Positions 53,260 to 62,371 of a DNA stretch of 64,000 nt are shown here, in pieces (the stretch's first letter is position 1; each line of letters begins with the position of its first letter). Source of the DNA: Gammaproteobacteria bacterium (lineage in GTDB: Bacteria; Pseudomonadota; Gammaproteobacteria; Pseudomonadales; Halieaceae); the NCBI GenBank assembly GCA_024742415.1, contig JANSYN010000015.1, positions 36,566 to 100,565 on the forward strand, read 5' to 3'. The notes beneath the pieces were generated by a model. That model had not been told where the DNA came from. It saw nothing but the letters and a program-made list of their open reading frames with translations, and searched no databases. The position numbers were made by a program, and so were the translations under genes.

Positions 53260-54849
53260 ATGATGGAAAACTATTTTAGCAACCGCTTACGCCTCACGCT
53301 GCTGCTTTTGTCGGTGCTGCTGGCCACGATATTGACGGCTTGTTCAGGGTTGCCGGCCAATGAGGGGCAGGAGCCTTCAGAGGCGGTGACTGCAACAGCT
53401 GATACCCGCTTAGGCAAACCGATAGAGGCTTTGCTCAGCGAGCATGTTGGACTATCGGCCTTCCATCCGTTGGGGAACGGCCTGGATGCCTTTGTGGCCC
53501 GGCTCGCATTCACCGAGTTTGCCGATAAAAGCATCGACGTTCAGTACTACCTTTTTCACGATGACCTGTCTGGCCGCGCGTTGGCTGCCTACCTGTTGCA
53601 AGCTGCTGATCGTGGTGTGCGAGTTCGTCTATTGCTCGATGATATGGACATGAACGGCCGAGATGAAGGCTTGGCTGCCATCGACCTGCATCCGAACATC
53701 GAGATAAGACTGTTTAATCCGTTTCCATCGCGCACGCTTCGCCACCTGAACTTCATCACCCATTTCGGTACGGTAACACGGCGCATGCACAACAAGGCAT
53801 TCATTGTCGATAATCAGGTAGCCATAGTGGGTGGAAGAAACATCGGCGACGAATACTTTGAAGCCTCTGAGGGCACCAATTTTGGTGACATTGACGTGCT
53901 GGCCATTGGCCCTATTGTGCGTGACGTCAGCCATTCGTTCGATCTTTACTGGAACAGCAATCTGGCTTATCCGGTGGCAACGCTCGCAGCACCTGGTGAC
54001 CCGTCCTTGCTGGAGCGCGGACGCAAGGCGCTGACGGACGAGGTTGCAGAACTTGCCAACACGGCCTACGGCCAGCGGCTGCGCGAGTCGAATCTCGCTA
54101 GTTCCCTTGCGGGAAAGGAAGTTCCGCTATATTGGTCTGCGTCGGAGCTGCTTTACGATTTGCCAGAGAAGGTTCGAACGGACCCCTCGGACCGCAGCAC
54201 CCATCTCGGCCCTGAATTGGAAGAACTGCTCGCCACAACGCAGGAACAACTCATTGCCATATCGCCTTATTTTGTGCCTGGAAAGCGCGGTGCTAGCGAG
54301 TTGAAGAAGCTTGCAGAGCGCGGTGTCGATGTCACCATCATTACCAATTCACTCGCCTCAACTGACGTGCCAGCAGTGCATGCCGGTTATGTACGGTACC
54401 GTCGCGACTTGCTAAGTGCAGGTGTGAAACTCTTCGAGATGCGCCCTTCACGCCCTCGTGAAGAGACTCATGATCGCCGTTTTGGCGCCTCACAGAGCAG
54501 CCTTCACGCCAAGACGTTTGTTATCGATGGCCGCGTGGTAGTCGTCGGGTCGATGAATATGGATCCGAGATCGGATCTGCTGAACACGGAGATGGGGGTC
54601 GTGATTGCCAGCCCGGAGCTTGCCGCCCAACTTCAGGACTGGCGTAGCAACGAGCTGCATCAACAAGCGTGGCGTGTCACACTTGAAGGGTTGGAGCAGG
54701 TGCCGCCGGCTCCTGAGGGAACGATGCAGTGGATTGCCAGTGACTCAGACAAGGCTGCAATGATTGAAGAGAGGGAGCCACAGGCATCTTTGGGTCGCAG
54801 GCTGGTTGTCGCGCTGCTGCGCTGGTTGCCGATTGAGAAACAGCTGTAG
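53260..54849 (+). CDS. Phospholipase D-family lipoprotein (cardiolipin synthase-like)
   Basis: A 529-residue lipoprotein from the first ATG of two at 53260, with the lipobox ATILTAC. Two HKD motifs are visible: HNKAFIVDNQVAIVGGRN and HAKTFVIDGRVVVVGSMN(MDPRSD). Two such motifs make the full PLD active site, so it can hydrolyse or transfer phosphatidyl groups. Being anchored outside the cytoplasm, it may act on membrane or external phospholipids. Codon use appears less GC-biased than in genes to the left of 53125. It begins the block and is 280 bases upstream of phoX. Confidence 0.87.
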   Translation: MMENYFSNRLRLTLLLLSVLLATILTACSGLPANEGQEPSEAVTATADTRLGKPIEALLSEHVGLSAFHPLGNGLDAFVARLAFTEFADKSIDVQYYLFHDDLSGRALAAYLLQAADRGVRVRLLLDDMDMNGRDEGLAAIDLHPNIEIRLFNPFPSRTLRHLNFITHFGTVTRRMHNKAFIVDNQVAIVGGRNIGDEYFEASEGTNFGDIDVLAIGPIVRDVSHSFDLYWNSNLAYPVATLAAPGDPSLLERGRKALTDEVAELANTAYGQRLRESNLASSLAGKEVPLYWSASELLYDLPEKVRTDPSDRSTHLGPELEELLATTQEQLIAISPYFVPGKRGASELKKLAERGVDVTIITNSLASTDVPAVHAGYVRYRRDLLSAGVKLFEMRPSRPREETHDRRFGASQSSLHAKTFVIDGRVVVVGSMNMDPRSDLLNTEMGVVIASPELAAQLQDWRSNELHQQAWRVTLEGLEQVPPAPEGTMQWIASDSDKAAMIEEREPQASLGRRLVVALLRWLPIEKQL

Positions 54850-55128
54850 CGTCGGCGCAGGGAGCCGCATTGGGCAATGCACTGGGCGGTTATTGGAGTG
54901 CAATCCTTTGTACTTGGCCTGGACCTTGTGCCCGGTGGATTTGCTGTTCCTTGGGATATCGCGAAATTCGCACCTTTTTGAACTGAATTCTGTTTTCGCG
55001 GTGGCCGGTATGGATCACCCAAGTTGTTTCATAATTCTTTAATGAGTGCAGCGTTACTATGTCGTCAGATGCATGGAGTACGCTATCACTGCATTCTATC
55101 TGGTGCGCCCTTGCAGGAGACCTAGCCA

Positions 55129-56976
55129 GTGAGTGAACACTTCAGCGAAATTTACTCGCGACGGCTGCGACGCCGTACATTGCTTAAGCTGAGTGCTTCG
55201 TCCGGTGCGGCCATGATGCTGGTGCCGACATTGGCATCCGGTTCAGCGCAAGCGGCACAGCCGCAGTTTCAATCACTCAAACCCAGGCTGACCGATGATC
55301 ACGCCGTTGTGTCAGGGTATAGCGCGTCTGTTCTTATCGGCTGGGGCGATGGTCTGGATGGTAGTCCGGCACCGTCCTTCCCCCTGAGCGCCCAGGAACA
55401 GCGAGCCCGGTTTGGCTTTAACAATGATTTTATCGCCTATACCCCCATCGAAGGCAGTCGACGGGGATTTCTCGGGGTCAATCACGAGTATCCTATGGGT
55501 CACTTGATGTTTCCAGGGTACCGCACACTGGAACATGCCAAGCGCAACGTTTCGCTGGCACAGGCGCAAAGCGAGATGGCGGCAGTGGGCCACAGCGTGA
55601 TCGAGATCGTGCGGACGCCACAGGGCAATTGGACGGTAGTGCCAGAAAGTACCTTCGCACGCCGTATTGACGCCACCACGCCGATGAACGTGGACGGCCC
55701 CGCCCGTGGCAATAGGCTGCTAAGAACAGCGGCTGATCCGAGCGGTACCCGCATACTGGGTACAACGGCCTGTTGTGCGGGCGGTAAAACCCCGTGGGGC
55801 ACGGTGCTGATTGCCGAAGAGAACGTCGGCGATTACTTCTACAATCCCGGCAATCGCTCAAGCAATGATCTGTCGGTAGACAACCCCGCTGACATTTTCA
55901 GGCAATGGGCTGCACAGGATCCGAGGTTTGACCTTTCTCACGAACCCAATGAACTCAACCGTTTCGGTTGGATCATTGAGTATGATCCGCGCTTGCCGGC
56001 TGAGATGCCGGTCAAGCATACGGCGCTGGGGCGATTCGAGCACGAGGGTGCTGCGGTAACCTGCAGTGCAGGCGAGCCCCTGGTGGTATACATGGGCGAC
56101 GACGATGAGAACGAGTTCATCTATCGTTTTGTATCGGCAGACAACTACGAGCCTGAACTGGGCAAAGCCAACAGCGCTCTTTTCGCCCGGGGCACGCTGT
56201 ACTGTGCGCGCTTTGATGACGACGGAGGCGGGCGGTGGCTGCCAATGCAGTACGGCAAGCCGCCACTGACAGCAGACGCCGGGTTCCTTGATCCGGGAGA
56301 TGTTGTTATCCACGCTCGGAAAGCGGCACGACTGCTTGGTGCAACACCGATGGATCGCCCTGAAGGTATCGCTATTTCACCCACATCAGGCGCGGTCTAT
56401 GCCGCGTTGACCAAGAACAAAAAGAAAGATGGCAACAACGCCGCCAATCCGCGCCGCGTCAATGCGGGCGGCCATATCATCGAGTTGCTACCTTCCAGTA
56501 AGGGCGGGTCGGCGGATCACGCGGCCGACACCTTTACCTGGGAGATTCTACTGCAAGGGGGTGACCCGCAGGCGCAGGGCGACAGCCAGGGCATTTATGG
56601 CAAGCCACCGCCACAGAATAGCTGGCTGACCAATCCCGATAATCTTGTTTGTGACCCCCAGGGTCGACTGTGGATTGCGACCGACGGTATGGACGACTTT
56701 GGGCGAGCTGATGGGCTCTGGTGCACAGCCGTGAGCGGCAGCGAACGCGCCACACCCAGACAACTGTTTCAGTGCCCGCGTGGTGCGGAATTGTGTGGCC
56801 CGGAATTCACGCCGGATGGTGAAAGCCTCTTCGTGGCCGTACAGCACCCTGGTAAGGAAAGTGGCAGCACCTTCAGTACTCCGTCTACGCGCTGGCCTGA
56901 CTTCGACAAAGACACTCCCCCTCGATCGGCAGTTCTGGCGATCACACGATCAGGTTCCGGGCCCATAGGCGGCTAG
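55129..56976 (+). CDS. PhoX-family alkaline phosphatase, Tat-exported
   Basis: A 615-residue protein with a twin-arginine signal (RRLRRRTLLKLSASSG). The start is a GTG at 55129 with an AGGAGA site eight bases upstream. PhoX landmarks are NHEYPMGHLMFPGY, the CCAGGKTPWGTVLIAEENVGDYF block, and GDDDENEFIYRF. RPEGIAISPTSGAVYAALTKN and NPDNLVCDPQGRLWIATDG also belong to the family. PhoX is a calcium- and iron-dependent phosphomonoesterase of the periplasm or cell surface, often induced by phosphate starvation. I could not find a clear Pho box upstream. The TonB receptor gene follows. Confidence 0.9.
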   Translation: MSEHFSEIYSRRLRRRTLLKLSASSGAAMMLVPTLASGSAQAAQPQFQSLKPRLTDDHAVVSGYSASVLIGWGDGLDGSPAPSFPLSAQEQRARFGFNNDFIAYTPIEGSRRGFLGVNHEYPMGHLMFPGYRTLEHAKRNVSLAQAQSEMAAVGHSVIEIVRTPQGNWTVVPESTFARRIDATTPMNVDGPARGNRLLRTAADPSGTRILGTTACCAGGKTPWGTVLIAEENVGDYFYNPGNRSSNDLSVDNPADIFRQWAAQDPRFDLSHEPNELNRFGWIIEYDPRLPAEMPVKHTALGRFEHEGAAVTCSAGEPLVVYMGDDDENEFIYRFVSADNYEPELGKANSALFARGTLYCARFDDDGGGRWLPMQYGKPPLTADAGFLDPGDVVIHARKAARLLGATPMDRPEGIAISPTSGAVYAALTKNKKKDGNNAANPRRVNAGGHIIELLPSSKGGSADHAADTFTWEILLQGGDPQAQGDSQGIYGKPPPQNSWLTNPDNLVCDPQGRLWIATDGMDDFGRADGLWCTAVSGSERATPRQLFQCPRGAELCGPEFTPDGESLFVAVQHPGKESGSTFSTPSTRWPDFDKDTPPRSAVLAITRSGSGPIGG

Positions 56977-57089
56977 TAACTGCCGCTTTGCGGTTGTTCA
57001 TCAATCTGCAATCTTTCGTTCATGCGAGTGTCACCGGGCGTTGTTAGCGTTGCTGCATCTTGCTGACCGAACCCGGAGGAACATCCATC

Positions 57090-59903
57090 GTGCAATCAAA
57101 ACGTCACAATAACCGCCTGCGAAATGCCACCCTTGCCGCTCTAACCGCCTTGATGGCGGTGCAGGTAAATGCCGCCAGGCTTGATGGACGTGTTTCTGAT
57201 AGCAGTGGTACTCGCTTTCTCGGTTCGGCGATTGTCACAATACCTTCACTCAATCTTCGAACGACCACCAGCCGCGATGGTCGGTTCACGTTTGCCGATG
57301 TTCCCGCTGGCAGTTATACGCTCACGGTTGATTATGTGGGCGCCAAGCGCGTTGAGCAGCCCTTCGTAATCGGTACGCAGGCGTTGAGCCAGGACATCAG
57401 GCTCGGGGAGGATCTGCCACCGCTTGAAAACGTACTTGTGTACGGGCAAAGCGCCCAGCAGGCCAGCGCGATCAACCAGCAGCGCGCCAATGACAACATT
57501 ACCAGTGTGATTACCGCCAGTGATGCGGGCGCACTGCCCGATTCCAATATTGCCGAAGCTTTGCAGCGTGCCCCCGGCGTGTTTATTCAGCGTGACCAGG
57601 GCGAAGGGCGCTTCGTTGGCATTCGCGGATTGGAACCCAGTCTCAACACCGTGAAGATTAACGGCGTTAACGTTGCAGCGCCGGACGGAGATCAACGCGC
57701 GGTGGCACTCGATGTGGTGCCCTCGGACCTGCTGGAGAACCTCGAGATCAGTAAGACGTTCACGCCAGACATGGATGGCGATGCAATTGGCGGTACTATC
57801 GAAGTCCGCAGTCTTTCCGGGTTCGATAAAGACGGACAGTACTACGCCTTCGGCTTCGAGGGCGGCTACAACGACCTGGTAGAGGAATGGAGCCCTAAGC
57901 TCAACGCAACTTATAGCAATATTTTTGATTTGGGCTCGCAAGACAGTCTGGCGATTGCCGGCTCCATCACTTACCAGAATCGGGACTTCGGCTCTGACAA
58001 TCTTGAACATGACGGGGGCTGGAAGGCTGCCGAAGCCAATGGCAATCTCTACCCCGAGGAGCCTGAGCTTCGCGATTATCAGATCACGCGAGAGCGTTTT
58101 GGCGCCGCCTTCAATGTGGACTGGCGCCCAAACGACAACAGCGAGTACTACGTTCGCACCCTGTACAGTGATTTCGAAGATGATGAAATACGCAATCGAA
58201 TCGAGATCGAACCCGATGAAGACTCCGGCAGCATTGGCGTGGATCGAGCAGATTTTGAAGCCGCTGAATACACGCGCAGCCTGAAAGACCGCATTGAAAC
58301 ACAGGAAATCATCTCTATTGTGGTAGGCGGTGGTAATGGTATTGACGACTGGAAAATAGAGTACTCTCTTGGCTATAGCTATGCCGAGGAAGCCGAACCC
58401 GACCGTCACGATAGTGATTTTGCAGCAGCCGATGACGCGACGCTGTCCTATGCCGGACTCGGTGACGTTCCTGGTTATGTGCTCGATTCGATGGTCTACG
58501 ATCCCTCTTTTTTCGAGCTTGATGAGATCGTGGTAGAAGACAACCTGGTCGAAGACGAAGAACTGAGCTTCACCCTCGACGTCACGCACCCGTTGCGGTT
58601 CGGCAGTAACCCGGGCGAGATACAGTTTGGCACCAAGGTTCGCCAACGGCAGAAAGAGCGCCAATCTGATATCGATATATTCGATGATTTTGGCGATGCT
58701 GATATTGGCGCAGACCGCTTCGCGCTTGGCCCTGCGGACTACGGTCTGCGCGAGTTTGGCTTCACACTGGATCGCAATCGCATTCGAGAATTCACTGACG
58801 CGCTCGGTGAAGACAGCCGCGATGCGGATGCCTCATTTACTGAATCCACCGTGGGCGACTACAAGATCGATGAAGATATCTACGCAGCGTATGTAATGGC
58901 TACCGTGGATTTCGACGACGTAACAGTGATCGGCGGTGTACGGTATGAACTGACTGAGTTCGAGAGCAACGGGGCATTGGGAACTGTCTACGAAAGCGAG
59001 ACATTGGACACTGAAGCAAGCGGTTTTGGTACAAGCGCGCAGGATGGCGACTATGATCACTTTATGCCCAGTCTACTGGTGCGTTGGGACTACTCTGACA
59101 ATCTGGTCGTGCGCGCTGCGGGCAGTCAGACTATCGCGCGACCCAGCTTTGGCGGATTAAATCCTTCTTCCCTGGCGGAAATCGAGGAGTCAGATGGCGA
59201 AACCGAGTTGCAGATTGAAGGCCTGGGCAATCCGGAACTCGAGCCGTTTGAGTCGATCAACCTTGACCTCTCAGTGGAGTACTACCCGCAGGGAAGCATT
59301 GGTGTGCTTTCTGCTGGTCTTTTCTACAAAGACATCCAGGACTATGTAGCGCAGGCCAACGTTGCCAACAGTATTGACCTTACCCCCTGGACAAGCCTGG
59401 TCGGACTGACTACCGCGGATATTGATGACGCTGATGTTCTGCAGTTTGTTAATGGCGACGATGCTGACATCGTCGGTTTGGAACTCTCCTGGTATCGCTC
59501 CTTTGATAGTGGCTTTCTGCTGGGCGCTAACGCGACATTTACCGATACCGAGGCCACATTTAACGGGCGAAAGGTTGATCTGCCGGGCTCTTCAGACACC
59601 ATCGGCAACCTCATCCTGGGTTACGAAAACTATGGTTTGCAGGCACGGGTGGCACTGAATTATCGCTCCGAGGCACTCGCGGTGGTGGGCGGTGATCAGA
59701 GCGAGGACGTCTACGAAGACGAGCATATGCAAGTTGACGCAAGTATCGCCTATGACATTATGGACGGCATACAAGTCTATTTCGAAGGCGTCAACCTGAC
59801 TGATGAACCGCTCTATCTGTACCAGAACGATACGCAGTACAACTGGCAGTACGAGGAGTATGGCAGAACCTACTTGCTGGGCATTCGTGTGCGCAATCTT
59901 TAA
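57090..59903 (+). CDS. TonB-dependent outer-membrane receptor (TIGR01782 type)
   Basis: A 937-residue receptor. The GTG at 57090 is chosen because GGAGGA lies nine bases upstream; a TTG at 57060 is a possible earlier start. Signal peptide (to about 29, VNAA) is followed by a carboxypeptidase-regulatory-like domain (GRVSDSSGTRFLGSAIV...GSYTLTVDYVG). The plug starts NITSVITASDAGALPDSNIAEAL, with GVFIQRDQGEGRFVGIRG, and a large beta-barrel ends YLLGIRVRNL. It actively imports a substrate with TonB energy. Between PhoX and phytase genes, an organophosphate or inositol phosphate is the likely ligand; this is inference from context. Confidence 0.92.
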   Translation: MQSKRHNNRLRNATLAALTALMAVQVNAARLDGRVSDSSGTRFLGSAIVTIPSLNLRTTTSRDGRFTFADVPAGSYTLTVDYVGAKRVEQPFVIGTQALSQDIRLGEDLPPLENVLVYGQSAQQASAINQQRANDNITSVITASDAGALPDSNIAEALQRAPGVFIQRDQGEGRFVGIRGLEPSLNTVKINGVNVAAPDGDQRAVALDVVPSDLLENLEISKTFTPDMDGDAIGGTIEVRSLSGFDKDGQYYAFGFEGGYNDLVEEWSPKLNATYSNIFDLGSQDSLAIAGSITYQNRDFGSDNLEHDGGWKAAEANGNLYPEEPELRDYQITRERFGAAFNVDWRPNDNSEYYVRTLYSDFEDDEIRNRIEIEPDEDSGSIGVDRADFEAAEYTRSLKDRIETQEIISIVVGGGNGIDDWKIEYSLGYSYAEEAEPDRHDSDFAAADDATLSYAGLGDVPGYVLDSMVYDPSFFELDEIVVEDNLVEDEELSFTLDVTHPLRFGSNPGEIQFGTKVRQRQKERQSDIDIFDDFGDADIGADRFALGPADYGLREFGFTLDRNRIREFTDALGEDSRDADASFTESTVGDYKIDEDIYAAYVMATVDFDDVTVIGGVRYELTEFESNGALGTVYESETLDTEASGFGTSAQDGDYDHFMPSLLVRWDYSDNLVVRAAGSQTIARPSFGGLNPSSLAEIEESDGETELQIEGLGNPELEPFESINLDLSVEYYPQGSIGVLSAGLFYKDIQDYVAQANVANSIDLTPWTSLVGLTTADIDDADVLQFVNGDDADIVGLELSWYRSFDSGFLLGANATFTDTEATFNGRKVDLPGSSDTIGNLILGYENYGLQARVALNYRSEALAVVGGDQSEDVYEDEHMQVDASIAYDIMDGIQVYFEGVNLTDEPLYLYQNDTQYNWQYEEYGRTYLLGIRVRNL

Positions 59904-59939
59904 CACAAGTTCATCACATTCCACGCGGTGATTGAAACC

Positions 59940-61463
59940 ATGCCTAACTGTATTCTACGTATTCTTGCCGCTGCGCTGTGCAGCACATTGGCCTTGGGTT
60001 GTCAGGCGTTTGACGCTGCGCACGCACGGCTTGATGAAGAGCGCAACGAGATACTGCTGTACGGTGCAGGTAAAGATGGCGAAGAAGCGGTGCGCCATTC
60101 CCTGGGTGACGTGGTACTCGAGGGAATCTGTGAGGGCAGCATCGGGGGCAGCAGCTACCTGTATGCGTATGGTGACGATGGGTATTTAACCCAGTGGCAG
60201 TTGTTCCCGAACGAGGGCAGGCTCGCATTTGTACGCGCTATCCCCGGCGTGGTTTCGGTAGAAGACTGCATTGTGGATGATGCCGGCCTGAACCTTTACG
60301 TACTTGAGGAAGCCGTGGGGCTGTGGCGCTTCGGCGCCCATCCGGAATCCGAGCCTGGCCGTGAACTCATCGAGCGCTATGCACCAGCAGGCTCAATTGA
60401 TGGTGATGCAGACACCGTGCGAATCCGCGACAACACGCTCATCGTTGGAGCAACGCGATTGCCGCTGCCCAAGGCATCTGCACCACGCAAGCTTGCACGG
60501 CCCACAGTGGCCGCGAGCGCAGAAACAGACCCGGTGCAGTACAGTGGCGACGCTGCCGACGACGTGGCTATCTGGCGTAACCCCCAGAGCCCGGAGGCCA
60601 GCCTCGTTCTGGCGGCGGACAAACGTTTCGGACTGCGTGTTTACGCGCTATCGGGCGCTGAGGTTGAGAGCATTGCCGCCGGCAGGATCAACAATATCGA
60701 TTTGCGCACGCTGCCGGATCACCCTGAGTACGCCGCGATCGCCACCGCTTCCAATCGCACCGAGCAAAGCATTAGCGTATTTGCGATTAGTCACAGCGGC
60801 GACGTCACATGGCTGCGCGAAGCTGAAATTGCCACCGGCCTGGACGACCCCTACGGCCTGTGTATGTACCGCGGCAAAGACGCCCTGTTTGTGTTCGTCA
60901 ACGACAAAGACGGGCGCTTTCAACAGTGGCAGCTAACACTGCGGGGCATGAAGGTCAGTGCGCGCCTTGCACGCACCTTCAGCGCGCACGACCAGCCCGA
61001 GGGTTGCGTGGGTGATGACGCGCATGCGCGCCTGTTCTTCGGTGTGGAGGACCATGGCGTCATGCTGATTGCAGCGGAGCCGGACGCCGCAACCGATGTT
61101 ACCCGCATAGCAGAGGTGGACGACAAGATCCTGTTTGCCGACGTAGAGGGGATGGACATCTATAAGCGTGATGGTGAGGGCTTTCTGGTGGTATCCAGCC
61201 AGGGCGACAATAGCTTCGCGCTTTACTCTAGACTACCCCCTTACCGCTACCTCGGTAGTTTCGTTATTGGCAGCAATGCGAATAACACGATTGATGGCGT
61301 CTCTGAAACTGATGGTTTGGCAGTGCACTCCGGCAACTTCGGCAGCGCTTTTCCGTTGGGGCTGTTGGTCGTGCAGGATGGACACAATGTCTCCCCCTCT
61401 GAGAATCAGAACTTCAAGTTGATTGACTGGCGTGAGGTGTCTGACGCGCTTGAGTTGCGCTGA
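59940..61463 (+). CDS. Beta-propeller phytase (3-phytase-like) lipoprotein
   Basis: A 507-residue protein. The ATG at 59940 is used; a GTG at 59928 is four codons upstream. The signal ends LALGC, predicting a lipoprotein. The C-terminal half has beta-propeller phytase signatures: DAADDVAIWRNPQSPEASLVLAADKRFGLRVYAL, DDPYGLCMYRGKDALFVFVNDKDGRF, DQPEGCVGDDAHARLFFGVED, EGMDIYKRDGEGFLVVSSQGDNSFALY and SETDGLAV. The N-terminal half is a second, degenerate propeller. Such enzymes use calcium to release phosphate from phytate. Pairing with a TonB receptor is known for aquatic bacterial phytases. Confidence 0.9.
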   Translation: MPNCILRILAAALCSTLALGCQAFDAAHARLDEERNEILLYGAGKDGEEAVRHSLGDVVLEGICEGSIGGSSYLYAYGDDGYLTQWQLFPNEGRLAFVRAIPGVVSVEDCIVDDAGLNLYVLEEAVGLWRFGAHPESEPGRELIERYAPAGSIDGDADTVRIRDNTLIVGATRLPLPKASAPRKLARPTVAASAETDPVQYSGDAADDVAIWRNPQSPEASLVLAADKRFGLRVYALSGAEVESIAAGRINNIDLRTLPDHPEYAAIATASNRTEQSISVFAISHSGDVTWLREAEIATGLDDPYGLCMYRGKDALFVFVNDKDGRFQQWQLTLRGMKVSARLARTFSAHDQPEGCVGDDAHARLFFGVEDHGVMLIAAEPDAATDVTRIAEVDDKILFADVEGMDIYKRDGEGFLVVSSQGDNSFALYSRLPPYRYLGSFVIGSNANNTIDGVSETDGLAVHSGNFGSAFPLGLLVVQDGHNVSPSENQNFKLIDWREVSDALELR

Positions 61464-61658
61464 CCTGCTCACAAACTTTTTGCTTACACCCTGACTTTTT
61501 GCTTCCCCCCGGGAGAGTGCGGCCGTGGCCCAACGCCGCCTGATAGGATGGAGCAGCTAGTGGGTGGTTCTGGTGTGTGGCCAGCCTTTGCGAGAGTGCT
61601 TTTGCGCATAGCCTGATAGTAGCCTAATAAAGATATAGTCAAAAAGCAGGCTGCCGAA

Positions 61659-62057
61659 TACTGCAAAAGCTCATGGTGTTTACCTACCAGTTTACCCTGG
61701 CCATCAGCTTCGTACTTGGCAGAACCCTGGGCACCCCCATCGCAAAGGGCGTGGCCGCCGGCCTGAGGGCAAGCTGCAACAGAGCCAACATCCACTCGGG
61801 CATGAGCATGCCCTACGCCATGCGCTGGTTCGGCACCAACGGTGGCATGGACGACCTGCTGCCGGTAGAGCCTGAGTTTCCGTTCTATTACGTGTATGCA
61901 ACCCAAAAGCCGATGATGTTTCATTCGCCCCAGTGGCTGGAATGGCTAGCGGCACGGCCGGGGAACAAGGTGCAGGCGTTTGAGTGTGTGCACTGGATTA
62001 TGATTGATCGGGCGGAGGCGTTTAATGGGGCGGTTTTTGGGGTGGTTGAAGCAGTAG
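61659..62057 (+). pseudogene. 3' fragment of the alpha/beta hydrolase (right copy of direct repeat)
   Basis: This stretch repeats 52728-53125 almost exactly but has no promoter, start or 5' half of the gene. An inserted base in the last codons shifts the frame, giving a different tail. The residue before the catalytic His is changed from Gly to Val, and others differ, so decay has begun. Upstream DNA to 61464 contains no gene. Confidence 0.9.
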
Positions 62058-62371
62058 ACTGTAACACCCCTGGTGATGATGCTAGTTTGCGCAAGCATTG
62101 CTGATGTGCCAACGCCGATTCTGTTTTCTTGTCGTCCTGCCCATGTTGGCCCCCGAAACTAGTTGCTGATGCGGGCGTGTTGAGGGGATGGCATGTTTCG
62201 TATATTAAGTGCAGATATAACAACAGATCCTAGTCTCTGAAGTCCTAGTTGGGAGTTATCTTGAAGTTGCCCGCGCGTTATATTGTCGTGCATTGTCTAC
62301 AACAAAAGCATTTGGAACAATAACTCTTTTGCACTAGAGCAGTGGCTCTAAGAGACCTGTGATCGAAGAAA

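Noticed and set aside
54850..55128. A small gene between the PLD and PhoX genes
   Set aside because: Frames here have no ribosome site or recognisable domain and overlap the end of the PLD gene.
55043..55128. A PhoB box upstream of phoX
   Set aside because: I could not find two properly spaced CTGTCAT-like halves, so phosphate control remains inference from gene content.
57246..58664. 472-codon open frame antisense to the TonB receptor
   Set aside because: The plus strand encodes an unmistakable receptor; long antisense frames arise from its GC-biased codons.
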